From: Comamonadaceae bacterium
GTDB taxonomy: Bacteria; Pseudomonadota; Gammaproteobacteria; Burkholderiales; Burkholderiaceae_C
NCBI GenBank assembly: GCA_947448885.1
Contig: CANFPJ010000015.1
Coordinates: forward strand, 1 to 34,853
Direction: 5' to 3'
Length of the DNA: 34,853 bases
The position numbers and the translations under genes were made by a program. The notes under the pieces were generated by a model that was given only the letters and a program-made list of their open reading frames with translations, was not told the origin of the DNA and did no database searches. Shown piece by piece: positions 18,717-26,915 of the stretch; position 1 is the stretch's first letter; each line of letters starts with the position of its first letter.

Positions 18717-18771
18717 GGGGGTCTCCTGGGATGGGCGCAAGGGCCACGGATGGGGTCTGGGTGTGGCAGGG

Positions 18772-19635
18772 TCAAGGCAATTTGTACAAAGCACGGGCGT
18801 TTTCGCGCAGCAGCTTGACCAGCACTTCGGGCTTCAAGCCCAAGGCTTCGATTTCGGTTCGTGTGCGCTCAAAGTCCAGCACCGGGTAGTCGGTGCCAAA
18901 CAACACCTTGTTTTGGCCGTAGCTGTTGATGTATTGCACGAACGAAGCCGGCCAATAGCGCGGGCTGTGCGCGTCGCAACCAATGTACACATTGGGGTGC
19001 TTCCAGGCCATGGCGATCATCTCGTCGGTCCAAGGGATGCCCACATGGATGCCCACCAGTTTGAGCTCGGGGAAGTCGCAGGCCACGTTGTCCAAGCTGA
19101 TGGGGCGGCCCACACTGCGCAAGCGCCGCGCCGGGTCATACACCAAGGACTGGCCCACTTGCAATTGCACCGGCACATCCAGCTCGACGCATTTGGCATA
19201 AAACGGATACCAGCGCGCATGGTCGGGCGCCAGCTCAAACCAGTGGGGGTAAAAGTGCGCCCCCACAAAACCATCCTCGCGCACCGCACGCTCAAATGCA
19301 CGCACACCCGCCATGCCCTCGGTCGGGTCCAAACCAGCCAAGGCGCTGAAGCGGTTCGGGTACTGCTGCACCGCCCGCGCCACGATCTCGTAGGGCAAAT
19401 GCCAACTGCCAGGCAGGCCCAGCTGACCGGTTTTGGTCGCCACCAACAACGAGCGCTCGATGCCCGCGCTGTCCATCAAGGCCAACATGGCAGGCAAATC
19501 CAGACCCTCGCTGATGGACGCATCGCGGCCAATTTTCCCGTGCCAGAATGCCTTGGACCATGCCGGTCGCAGCCGCATGATCTCGGGGGTGATGGGGTTG
19601 ACCACGCAGTCGATGGCTTGGATTTTGGGGTTCAT
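18772..19635 (-). CDS. TIM-barrel amidohydrolase-family protein (COG2159) lacking the HxH motif
   Basis: A 287-residue protein of the amidohydrolase_2 family, which contains decarboxylases and hydrolases. Late-barrel marks are present: VGIHVGIPW and FGTDYPV (the Asp of the active site). The first-strand metal motif, normally D-x-H-x-H, reads AIDCVVNPI here, so both histidines are replaced (Val, Asn). It may therefore bind metal differently, or not at all. It is the first gene of the liv operon and diverges from a ThDP enzyme 49 bp away. The ATG at 19635 is the only good start. Function is open: hydrolase, decarboxylase or hydratase of a carboxylate are possible. Confidence 0.82.
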   Translation of the reverse strand: MNPKIQAIDCVVNPITPEIMRLRPAWSKAFWHGKIGRDASISEGLDLPAMLALMDSAGIERSLLVATKTGQLGLPGSWHLPYEIVARAVQQYPNRFSALAGLDPTEGMAGVRAFERAVREDGFVGAHFYPHWFELAPDHARWYPFYAKCVELDVPVQLQVGQSLVYDPARRLRSVGRPISLDNVACDFPELKLVGIHVGIPWTDEMIAMAWKHPNVYIGCDAHSPRYWPASFVQYINSYGQNKVLFGTDYPVLDFERTRTEIEALGLKPEVLVKLLRENARALYKLP

Positions 19636-19669
19636 GCTGTGGGGGGTTCAACCGTTGGATGTCTACAAA

Positions 19670-19675
19670 AAGGAG
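19670..19675 (+). promoter_or_regulatory. Shine-Dalgarno site supporting a TTG start for the ThDP enzyme
   Basis: AAGGAG lies 9 bases before the TTG at 19685. The nearest in-frame ATG upstream, at 19634, lies before this site and overlaps the divergent gene's start codon, so TTG is favoured. Confidence 0.6.
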
Positions 19676-19684
19676 AAGTGCCAA

Positions 19685-21379
19685 TTGCAAAATCTCAACA
19701 CAGGTGAGGCTTTTTTGAGGCTGTTGGCCAGCCGCGGCGTTGACTTCTTCTTCGTGAATTCTGGCACGGATTTCCCCGCCTTGGTCGAGGCCTTGGCGCA
19801 AGCCAAGGCCCAAGGTTTTGCCGCGCCGAAAACCCTGTTGGTGCCGCACGAGAACGTGGCCGTGGGCATGGCCTATGGCGTGACCTTGGTCACCGGCACC
19901 GCGCAAGCGGTGATGGTGCACGTCAATGTGGGCACCGCCAATGCGCTGTGCGGCCTGATCAATGCCGCGCGCGAAAACATCCCCTTGCTGCTGGCCGCTG
20001 GCCGCACCCCCTGGTTGGAAAAAGGATCGGCGGCCAGCCGCAGCTTGAACATCCACTGGGCGCAAGAGATGTTTGACCAAGCGGGCATGGTGCGCGAACA
20101 CGTCAAGTGGGACTACGAGCTGCGCAGCGGCAGCCAAATCGAGCCGGTGTTGGACCGCGCCTTGGCCATTGCCCACAGCGACCCACCAGGGCCGGTGTAC
20201 CTGAGCTTGCCGCGCGAAGTGCTGAGCCAAGACAGCCCGGCCTTGACGGCCCACAGCACCCAACACGCCAGCCAGGCCAACACCCCCCACCCCGCCGATG
20301 TGGCGCGCGTCGCTGAATTGCTGCGCCAAGCCCAATGCCCACTCTTCGTGACCGCACGCAGCGGGCGCGACACCGCCGCCGTGGGCCTGCTGGCCGAGGT
20401 GGTGGGGCCATGGGCTTGGCCGGTGGTGGAGTTCCGCCCCCGCCACCTGTGCCTGCCCAACACCCACCCGTGCCATGCGGGTTATGAAACAGCCCCCTGG
20501 CTGGCCCATGCTGATTTGATCGTGGTGCTCGATTGCGATGTGCCATGGATCCCTGCCCAGGGCGAACCCGCTGCCCACGTGCCCGTGGTCCATGTGGGCA
20601 GCGACCCCTTGTTTGCGCGCTACCCCACGCGGGGCTTTCGCGCCGATCTGGCCTTGGCCGTGCGCCCGCTGGCGTTTTTGCAAGCGCTGCAACAAGCCTT
20701 GGGCCCCCACACACCAGCGCCCCAAGCCCTGGCCCAGCGCCAAACTTTGTTGGCCAACGCAGCCGCCCAACGCCAACAAGCGATGGCTCAACGCGTGGCC
20801 CAAGGCCAAAAACGCACGCCCATGGACATGGCCAGCGTGAGCCAAGCCTTGGACCAGGCTTTGCAGCACCACGCCGGTGAGGCGGTGGTGGTCAACGAAT
20901 ACTCTTTGGTGCCGGCCGCGATGCGCTTGCGTGCACCGGGCAGCTACTTTGGATCAAGCCCGGTGGGCGGTTTGGGCTGGGGGCTACCAGCGGCCATGGG
21001 CATCAAGCTGGCCCGGCCCGACGCCTTGGTGGTGGCCGCTGTCGGTGATGGCAGTTACAGTTTTTCCAACCCCTTGGCCTGCCACCACACCGCCGCCATG
21101 CACGGCATGGCCGTGCTCACCTTGGTGATGGACAACGGCGGCTATGGCGCGGTCGAGCGCGCCACCCGCGCCATGTACCCGCAAGGCGCGGCCGTGCAGC
21201 AAGGCATGGACTTGGTCTCCCTCGCGCCCATGCCGCGCTTGGATCAGGTCATCGCCAGTTGTGGTGGTTGGGGTGAGCGCGTCGAGCGTTTTGACGACTT
21301 GCCCGGTGCGCTGGCGCGGGCCATCCACCAAACCCAGGTCGAAAAACGCCAAGCCCTGTTGCAGGTGAGTTGCGCTTAA
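19685..21379 (+). CDS. Thiamine-diphosphate-dependent enzyme, acetolactate-synthase/decarboxylase superfamily
   Basis: A 564-residue protein with the three-domain layout of this superfamily. The N-terminal Pyr domain has SGTDFPALVEAL and the catalytic Glu56 in VPHENVAVGMAYG. The central domain lies near 190-340. The C-terminal PP domain has the ThDP/Mg motif GDGSYSF (454 onward) through MDNGGYGA (Asn484). Family members decarboxylate 2-oxo acids or carboligate the products; the reaction here is unknown. No small regulatory subunit gene is adjacent, so biosynthetic acetolactate synthase is unlikely. The start is a TTG supported by AAGGAG. The gene diverges from the amidohydrolase-liv operon, so one control region may serve both. 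Confidence 0.88.
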   Translation: MQNLNTGEAFLRLLASRGVDFFFVNSGTDFPALVEALAQAKAQGFAAPKTLLVPHENVAVGMAYGVTLVTGTAQAVMVHVNVGTANALCGLINAARENIPLLLAAGRTPWLEKGSAASRSLNIHWAQEMFDQAGMVREHVKWDYELRSGSQIEPVLDRALAIAHSDPPGPVYLSLPREVLSQDSPALTAHSTQHASQANTPHPADVARVAELLRQAQCPLFVTARSGRDTAAVGLLAEVVGPWAWPVVEFRPRHLCLPNTHPCHAGYETAPWLAHADLIVVLDCDVPWIPAQGEPAAHVPVVHVGSDPLFARYPTRGFRADLALAVRPLAFLQALQQALGPHTPAPQALAQRQTLLANAAAQRQQAMAQRVAQGQKRTPMDMASVSQALDQALQHHAGEAVVVNEYSLVPAAMRLRAPGSYFGSSPVGGLGWGLPAAMGIKLARPDALVVAAVGDGSYSFSNPLACHHTAAMHGMAVLTLVMDNGGYGAVERATRAMYPQGAAVQQGMDLVSLAPMPRLDQVIASCGGWGERVERFDDLPGALARAIHQTQVEKRQALLQVSCA

Positions 21380-21453
21380 CAACCATCACCAGGCCGTGGA
21401 GCGGCGCAACTTGGGGCGATGCGACCCAAGCCGAATGCGCCGCCGTGGGCGAC

Positions 21454-22155
21454 TCAAGCTGGGGCTGCGCCGGCAGACAGCATGCCCAGCACCTCGGCGG
21501 TGCTTCTCACATCGGCAAAAAATTGCGCCAGCGTGACCAAGGCGGCCAGGTGTTCTGCGTCTGAGCGCGCGGCGTTGGCGTCCGACACCATCACGGTTTT
21601 GAAGCCCGCCATCATGGCGTCGCGCGCCGAGGCTTCGCAGCACACATTGGTCAAGGTGCCGGCGATCAACACCGTGTCCACGCCCCTCTCGCGCAAGCGA
21701 TCTGGGATGGCACAGGCCCCTGGAAAAAAAGCGCTGTAACGGTTTTTGGGTGCGCGCAGGTCTTGGGGCTGCACATCCAAGCCGTGCCACAAGGCGTGGC
21801 CCGGTCGCCCGGGTGTCAGGGCCTCCAAAATCGCGGCCGAAAAAGCCGGGCTGACCATGTGGTCAAAGAACAAGGGCCAGGCATCGGGCCCCTGGGGCTG
21901 AAACGAGGCTTGGGCATAAGCCACCACCCCGCCGCACTGGCGCAGCGCCTGGGCCAAACGGTTGATCTGGGGCACGATGGCGCGCGCCATCGGTGTCTCA
22001 GACGGCGCGCCGGGTTGCAAGAAGGCATCTTGCATGTCAATCACCACCAAGGCGGTGCGCCGGGGGTCGAGTTGTTGGAACAAATGCAAATGACCGCGGC
22101 GCTCGATCAAGCGTGCCACGATGTCGGCGGGCAGTTGGCTGGGGTGGGTGGGCAT
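21454..22155 (-). CDS. Isochorismatase-family cysteine hydrolase (amidase type)
   Basis: A 233-residue cytoplasmic enzyme. The catalytic triad is clear: Asp40 in ALVVIDMQDAF, Lys137 in APKNRYSAF and Cys172 in TNVCCEASARDAM. The Cys makes it a nicotinamidase/carbamoyl-sarcosine/RutB-type amidase more likely than a true isochorismatase. It would release ammonia or carbamate from an amide. AAGGA precedes the ATG at 22155. It lies 27 bp after the pyroglutamyl-peptidase-like gene and is the last gene of a five-gene minus-strand run, which suggests a ring-opened amide is deaminated here (inference). Confidence 0.9.
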   Translation of the reverse strand: MPTHPSQLPADIVARLIERRGHLHLFQQLDPRRTALVVIDMQDAFLQPGAPSETPMARAIVPQINRLAQALRQCGGVVAYAQASFQPQGPDAWPLFFDHMVSPAFSAAILEALTPGRPGHALWHGLDVQPQDLRAPKNRYSAFFPGACAIPDRLRERGVDTVLIAGTLTNVCCEASARDAMMAGFKTVMVSDANAARSDAEHLAALVTLAQFFADVRSTAEVLGMLSAGAAPA

Positions 22156-22182
22156 GGTTGATTTCCTTCGGTGAACTTGCCG

Positions 22183-22842
22183 TCAATGGATGGCACCGCC
22201 GCTCACGCGCACATCGCCCGCATGATCATCGTCGTGCGAGGCCACGCACAACTGCAGCAACTGCTGCACCGCTGCCACTTGATCGGCCAGCGCCATGCTC
22301 GGTGGTGTGGGTCGCCCGGCGCGGGCGGCTTGCTCAGGCAAAGCCGGCAGGTGAACAAAACCACTCATCACATGCTGCCCGCGCAAGTGGTGTTGCAAGG
22401 CGTAAAAAACATGGTTGCAGACAAACGTGCCCGCCGTTTGTGAAATGTGCACCGGGTGCCCAGCTTGTTGCAAGCCCTGCGCCAAGCGCTTGATGGGCAA
22501 AGTGCTGAAGTAAGCCGCTGGGCCACCGGGCACCACGGGTGTGTCAATCGGTTGCTGCCCGGCGTTGTCGGGAATGCGCGCATCGTCGACATTGATCGCC
22601 ACGCGCTCGATGGAGATGCCCTCGCGGCCTTGTGCCAATCCCAAAGCCACCACCACATCGGGCTGGTGTTGCGCCAAGGCCTGAACCAGCCGTTGGGCCG
22701 ACAAACCAAACACACAAGGCAACTGCAAGGCTTGCAACTGCGCCCCAGCCAAGTCAACACCGGCCAGATGCTGCGCCACCAACCACGATGGGTTCACGCT
22801 GTCGCCGCCAAAGGGCTCAAAGCCGGTGAGCAAAATGCGCAT
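22183..22842 (-). CDS. pcp: Pyrrolidone-carboxylate peptidase (pyroglutamyl-peptidase I) family
   Basis: A 219-residue protein, the usual length for the family. The N-terminus MRILLTGFEPFGG is typical. The triad is Glu79 in ISIERVAIN, Cys142 in TAGTFVCNHVFY and His164 in GFVHLP. Pcp removes N-terminal pyroglutamate from peptides as a cytoplasmic cysteine peptidase (established). The ATG at 22842 matches the family start; the in-frame 22869 start would add nine residues overlapping the FAH-family gene. It lies 13 bp after that gene and 27 bp before an amidase, an unusual setting for a housekeeping peptidase, so a role on a lactam-type metabolite is possible (inference). Confidence 0.9.
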   Translation of the reverse strand: MRILLTGFEPFGGDSVNPSWLVAQHLAGVDLAGAQLQALQLPCVFGLSAQRLVQALAQHQPDVVVALGLAQGREGISIERVAINVDDARIPDNAGQQPIDTPVVPGGPAAYFSTLPIKRLAQGLQQAGHPVHISQTAGTFVCNHVFYALQHHLRGQHVMSGFVHLPALPEQAARAGRPTPPSMALADQVAAVQQLLQLCVASHDDDHAGDVRVSGGAIH

Positions 22843-22855
22843 CTGGGCCTTTGGC

Positions 22856-23650
22856 TCAAGCCTGCGCAACAGACTCGGCCACCAAGGTGTTGGTCAGCAG
22901 GCCAATGTCGGGCGACTCGACTTCGATGGTGTCGCCTGCCACCATGTCACCTGCAGCACCTTGGGTGCCCATCATGATGCAGTCGCCCGGGTGCAAGGTG
23001 GTGGTTTGACTCAGCTCATGGACCCATGTGGCCACGCTCCAAATTTGCTCGGCGCTGGAATAAGTGACCAAGGTTTTGCCGTTGTGTCGCACCGTGATGC
23101 GGATGTCGCTGGGATCCAAGCCGGTGGCGATGCACGGCCCCAGTGGTTTGAACGTGTCTGTGTTCTTGCTGCGAAACATGGTTCGGTCGGTTTTTTGCCA
23201 TTCGCGCTCGGTGATGTCATTGGACAGGCTGTAGCCCCACACATGATCGAGCGCTTGTGACAAAGTCACTTTGCGCGCCAGCTTGCCAATCACCACGGTC
23301 AGTTGGCCTTCCGGTTGCAATCGGCCGCAACTGTCGGCCGGCACGATGATGGGCTCGCCGCTGGCGATCAAGGCGTGCACAGATCTGAAGTGGGGGTCGG
23401 GTTGTTTGGGGTAAACCGGGGGCTGGCCCCGGCGCTGCGCCATGGCATCGATGTGGCCGACAAAGTTGGGCCCGGCAAAGTACATCATGGGTGGCTGGAT
23501 TGGCACCAACAAACGGGTTTGGGTCAACGCAAAGCTGCGTTCGGTGACTTGGTGCGCTTGCAAGGGGTGGCCCAAGACTTCGCGCACCCGATCGCCCTCG
23601 ATCAGCCCAAACGAGGCGTGTTCGCCATTTTGAAACCTGCACCATTTCAT
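22856..23650 (-). CDS. Fumarylacetoacetate hydrolase-family protein
   Basis: A 264-residue protein. FAH-fold marks are YFAGPNFVGHID, VVIGKLARKV, GYSLSNDITERE (Asp145), RSKNTDTFKPLGP and TSPG-like late strands around GDCIMMGTQ. In most members two metal-binding Glu stand as E-x-E before VVIG; here it reads EGQ (Glu114, Gln116), so one ligand is changed. Family members hydrolyse C-C bonds of acylpyruvates, decarboxylate or hydrate (family knowledge). AAAGGG precedes the ATG at 23650. It sits between a Bug receptor gene and pcp on the same strand. The substitution may alter metal affinity, but related enzymes may tolerate it. Confidence 0.88.
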   Translation of the reverse strand: MKWCRFQNGEHASFGLIEGDRVREVLGHPLQAHQVTERSFALTQTRLLVPIQPPMMYFAGPNFVGHIDAMAQRRGQPPVYPKQPDPHFRSVHALIASGEPIIVPADSCGRLQPEGQLTVVIGKLARKVTLSQALDHVWGYSLSNDITEREWQKTDRTMFRSKNTDTFKPLGPCIATGLDPSDIRITVRHNGKTLVTYSSAEQIWSVATWVHELSQTTTLHPGDCIMMGTQGAAGDMVAGDTIEVESPDIGLLTNTLVAESVAQA

Positions 23651-23705
23651 GGGGATTGCCCTTTCAAAACTTGACCACCACACACGGCGCGCCGATGCGT
23701 GCAGC

Positions 23706-24725
23706 TCACTCAGCTGTCACCCCGGCCAAACGCACCATGCGCCCAGCGCGCTCGTACTCGGCACGCACAAATTTGCCCATCTCTGCGGCGCTGGTGGCCT
23801 TGGGTTCAGCACCTTGGTGAACGATGGACTCTTTGACCTCTGGGCTGGCGACCACCCGATGCACGGCCGCGTTGAGCTTGTCGATCACCGCCGCTGGCGT
23901 GCCTTTGGGCACCATCAGGCCATACCAAGTGCCCGCAAAAAAATCGGGGTAGCCGCTTTCGGCCACAGTGGGCACATCGGGCAAGCTCAAGGAGCGGGCG
24001 CTGCCGCCCACAGCAATGGCGCGCAATTTGCCCGCCCGGGCCTGCGCCAGCGGCCCTTGCATGGGCGTGAACGTCCAGTCGGATTCACCGGTGATGACAG
24101 ACAACACCGATGGCCCCGCCCCTTTGTAGGGCACATGGGTGGCGCTGGTACCGGTCATGGTGGTGAGCAACAAGCCGGCAAAGTGGCTGGCCGACCCCAA
24201 GCCGGCCGAGGCCATGTGGCTTTGTTGTGGCCGGGTTTTCATCCAAGCCACCCAGTCTGGCAAGTTATGTATTGGCAAGCTTGGGTTCACCACCAGCAGG
24301 CTTTGGCCAATGGCAAACAAAGACACCGGCGCAAAATCTTGGATGGCGTCGTAAGCGACTTTTTTATAGGTGTGCGGCGCAATGGTGATCCATGCGGATG
24401 CGCCCAGCAACACGGTGTATCCATCGGGCTGGGCTTTGGCAGCGGCATCTGCGCCCATCAGACCACCGGCACCGGCGCGGTTGTCGATCACCAGCGCTTG
24501 ACCCAGGGCCTCGCTCAATCGAGGTGCCATCACGCGCGCCAAGGTGTCTGCGGCCGAGCCTGGGCTTTGCGGCACGATGATGCGGATGGGTCGGTTGGGG
24601 TAGTCGGCCGGGCTTTGCGCCCACACCAGCGCTGCGGGCGCGGCCCCCAACACCAGTGCACAGGCCAGGTTGTGCAGCGTTTTCAAGCGCTGCCCCAGGC
24701 CCGCCGGTTGCGGCTTTCCATCCAT
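23706..24725 (-). CDS. Bug/TctC-family periplasmic solute-binding receptor
   Basis: A 339-residue protein with a longer positively charged leader, a hydrophobic run (LACALVLGAAPAALVWAQ) and a mature start near SPADYPNRPIRIIVPQ. Family marks are SAADTLARVMAP, VIDNRAGAGGLMGAD, QPDGYTVLLG, THVPYKGAGPSV and DVPTVAESG. It lies 34 bp after the MDR reductase gene and 55 bp before the FAH-family gene, so it should be cotranscribed with both and deliver the compound they handle (inference). No membrane permease of the TctAB kind is encoded nearby. Confidence 0.92.
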   Translation of the reverse strand: MDGKPQPAGLGQRLKTLHNLACALVLGAAPAALVWAQSPADYPNRPIRIIVPQSPGSAADTLARVMAPRLSEALGQALVIDNRAGAGGLMGADAAAKAQPDGYTVLLGASAWITIAPHTYKKVAYDAIQDFAPVSLFAIGQSLLVVNPSLPIHNLPDWVAWMKTRPQQSHMASAGLGSASHFAGLLLTTMTGTSATHVPYKGAGPSVLSVITGESDWTFTPMQGPLAQARAGKLRAIAVGGSARSLSLPDVPTVAESGYPDFFAGTWYGLMVPKGTPAAVIDKLNAAVHRVVASPEVKESIVHQGAEPKATSAAEMGKFVRAEYERAGRMVRLAGVTAE

Positions 24726-24759
24726 AAGGCCTTGTCCGTCCTAGGTGTTTTTTTCATAT

Positions 24760-25755
24760 TCATGCGGCGCTCGCTGGGTGGGGCAAAAACACCAGCTTGC
24801 CAGGCCGCCCTTTGCGCAAGGCCACGTACAAAGCGGGGGCGTCCTCGAGCGAGGGGGTTTCCAATTCGCTCGCCACCTTCAGCTGGCCAGCATCGAACGC
24901 CGGGGCCAACCGGGTCAGCAAGGCAGCGCATTCGGCGGCCGAATACAACAAGGAGTTGACGCCCACGATGCTGGCCCCCACGCGGTACAAGTCGCGGATC
25001 GACACCGTGACCTGGCCATCGCCGGGCACCACAATGGTGGCCAAGCGACCAAATGGAGCCAAAGCGCCAATGGCTTGGGCCGTCCACAGACCTGGGGTGT
25101 CCAACACCATGTCTGCCCCATGAGGAAAGTGACTGCGCACGGCCTGGCCCAAATCGATGCCTTCGCTGAGCAGCAACGTCTCAAAGCCCATGGCTTGCAA
25201 GCGCGCCGCTTGCGCCGGTTGGCGCACGGCGGCCAGCACATGTGCACCGCGCATGCGTGCCATTTGGATGGCCGCCATGCCCACCGCACCGGCAGCGCCC
25301 ATCACCACACAACGCGTGCCGGCGGCCACACCGGTGTTTTCCACCGCATGCCAAGCAGTCACAAAAGGCACACCACAAGCGGCCGCCTGCGCAAAGCCCA
25401 AAGCCTGGGGCTTGATGGCCACCGCATCAGCGGGCAAGCACAGGAACTGCGCATGGCTGCCATCGCGGGTAAAGCCCACTTCTTTGCCCGTGCCAAACAC
25501 ATCGCGCCCCTCCCAGCCTGGCGGTCCTTGCACCACGGTGCCGGCAAAGTCGCGCCCCGGTGTGCGTGGCAGTGTGGTGTAAGGGAACAAGCCCAACACA
25601 TTGGTGGTGTCGCTTTTGTTCATGCCTGCGGCTTTCACCTGGACCAGCACCTCATGGGCTTGTGGCACAGGTTTGGGCACGTCCACCACGGCCAGCAAGC
25701 CCAAGTCGCCCGTTTTTTCAAATCTCAATGCCCGCATGTCTGTGGTCCATTTCAT
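24760..25755 (-). CDS. Zinc-independent medium-chain dehydrogenase/reductase (quinone-oxidoreductase-like)
   Basis: A 331-residue protein of the MDR superfamily: N-terminal GroES-like domain (GMNKSDTTNVLG, TPGRDFAGTV) and a Rossmann domain with VVMGAAGAVGMAAIQMA. The zinc ligands of alcohol dehydrogenases are absent, so it is likely an NADPH-dependent enone or quinone reductase. Two ATGs are possible, 25755 (MKWTTDMRALRF) and 25737 (MRALRF); the latter matches many family starts, so the first six residues are uncertain. It is the first gene of a minus-strand run and diverges from a Bug gene at 25915. Confidence 0.87.
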   Translation of the reverse strand: MKWTTDMRALRFEKTGDLGLLAVVDVPKPVPQAHEVLVQVKAAGMNKSDTTNVLGLFPYTTLPRTPGRDFAGTVVQGPPGWEGRDVFGTGKEVGFTRDGSHAQFLCLPADAVAIKPQALGFAQAAACGVPFVTAWHAVENTGVAAGTRCVVMGAAGAVGMAAIQMARMRGAHVLAAVRQPAQAARLQAMGFETLLLSEGIDLGQAVRSHFPHGADMVLDTPGLWTAQAIGALAPFGRLATIVVPGDGQVTVSIRDLYRVGASIVGVNSLLYSAAECAALLTRLAPAFDAGQLKVASELETPSLEDAPALYVALRKGRPGKLVFLPHPASAA

Positions 25756-25785
25756 CAAACCGCCCTACTGTGCGCCGACCATTTG

Positions 25786-25796
25786 GTGTGACACAC
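25786..25796. promoter_or_regulatory. Candidate operator palindrome in divergent gap
   Basis: GTGTGACACAC is a perfect 11-base palindrome lying about 31 bp before the minus-strand MDR gene and about 119 bp before the plus-strand Bug gene. A second short inverted repeat, ACCCG-AAAC-CGGGT, occupies 25805-25818. A regulator could bind here, but none is encoded nearby. The rest of the 159-bp gap shows no gene. Confidence 0.3.
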
Positions 25797-25914
25797 TGGG
25801 ACAAACCCGAAACCGGGTCGATGCTTGGCAGCTTGATCAACAGGTCTCGGTAGACTGCGCCGAACCTCAAGCCACAGGCCTTGAATCATGTTTATCCAAC
25901 CATTAAAGGCCCCC

Positions 25915-26904
25915 ATGAACCGATCGCGCCGCCAGTTCACCGCCTGTATGCCGCTCCTGGCGCTGGCACCCCACTTTGGGCGTGCCGCCGAACCCATGCC
26001 CACAGCACCATTTCCCAACGAAACAGTGCGCATCGTGGTGGGCTTTTCGCCGGGCGGTGTGGCCGATGTGTCAGCGCGCATCGTGGGCCAAAAGCTGTCC
26101 GAGCGCTGGAAGCAAGCGGTGGTGGTGGACAACCGCCCCGGGGCAGGCAGCGCGATCGGGACACAATTTGTGGCCCAAGCCAAGCCCGATGGGTTGACCC
26201 TGCTATCGGTCTCAGCCGCACACGCGGCCTTGCCCGCATTGAACGCCAAGCTGGGGTTTGACAGTGGCCGCGACTTTGCGGGTGTGGCCCTGACCTGCAC
26301 CGGGCCTTTGCTGCTGGTGGCCACACCGAGCTTGGGGGTCAAAAGTGTGAAAGAGTTGCTCGGTTTGGTGCGCGCCCAACCCGGGCAGATCAACTTCGCA
26401 TCGGCGGGCAAAGGCAGTGCAACCCACTTTGCAATGGAGTTGTTGAAAACCAAAACCAACGCGGACATCGTCCATGTGCCCTACAAAGGCATCCCCGAGG
26501 CGCTGAACGACACGGTGCAGGGGCGGGTTCAGCTCTTCATCCTGCCCTTGCTCAATGCCTTGCCTTTGGTCAAAGACCAAAAACTGCTGGCCCTGGCCGT
26601 CACCACTGCCCAACGCAGCCCTTTGTTGCCCGAAGTGCCCACCCTGAACGAAAGCGGCGTGGCAGGCTACCGGTGGGAGTCTTGGCATGGCTTGCTGGCG
26701 CCGGCCAAAACGCCGCGGGCGATTGTCAACAAGCTCAACGAAGACATCTTGCAAGTGCTCGACATGCCCGACGTGCGTGCGCGCATTGCCGCTTTGGGCT
26801 TGTACAGCCCCGCGCAAACGCCAGAGCAGTTTGACCGCTTCATTGCGGAAGAAATCAACAATTACGCAACTGCGGCGCGCGCCGCTCAATTGACCCCTGA
26901 ATAA
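25915..26904 (+). CDS. Bug/TctC-family periplasmic solute-binding receptor with twin-arginine-like leader
   Basis: A 329-residue protein. The leader MNRSRRQFTACMPLL holds an S-R-R-x-F motif, so export by the Tat route is possible, although many Bug leaders of this sort are annotated as Sec. Family marks are GGVADVSARIVGQKLS, VVVDNRPGAGSAIG, KPDGLTLLSVS, QPGQINFASAG, VHVPYKGIPEAL and EVPTLNESG. The ATG at 25915 has AAAGG upstream; 25888 is an in-frame alternative. It lies 11 bp before a quinone-oxidoreductase gene, so the pair is an operon. Confidence 0.92.
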   Translation: MNRSRRQFTACMPLLALAPHFGRAAEPMPTAPFPNETVRIVVGFSPGGVADVSARIVGQKLSERWKQAVVVDNRPGAGSAIGTQFVAQAKPDGLTLLSVSAAHAALPALNAKLGFDSGRDFAGVALTCTGPLLLVATPSLGVKSVKELLGLVRAQPGQINFASAGKGSATHFAMELLKTKTNADIVHVPYKGIPEALNDTVQGRVQLFILPLLNALPLVKDQKLLALAVTTAQRSPLLPEVPTLNESGVAGYRWESWHGLLAPAKTPRAIVNKLNEDILQVLDMPDVRARIAALGLYSPAQTPEQFDRFIAEEINNYATAARAAQLTPE

Positions 26905-26915
26905 GGCACTGACCC

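Noticed and set aside
17121-18818. A 565-codon open frame on the plus strand over livH/livK
   Set aside because: It is the antisense shadow of livH and livK: it is His- and Gln-rich with no domain motif, and the minus strand carries clear Liv signatures.
19292-20872. A 526-codon open frame on the minus strand over the ThDP enzyme
   Set aside because: Shadow of the ThDP gene; it also runs into the amidohydrolase gene in another frame and shows no family motif.
23706-24725. Bug receptors considered as full TctABC transporters
   Set aside because: No tctA or tctB-like membrane gene lies within the window, so only orphan receptors can be claimed.
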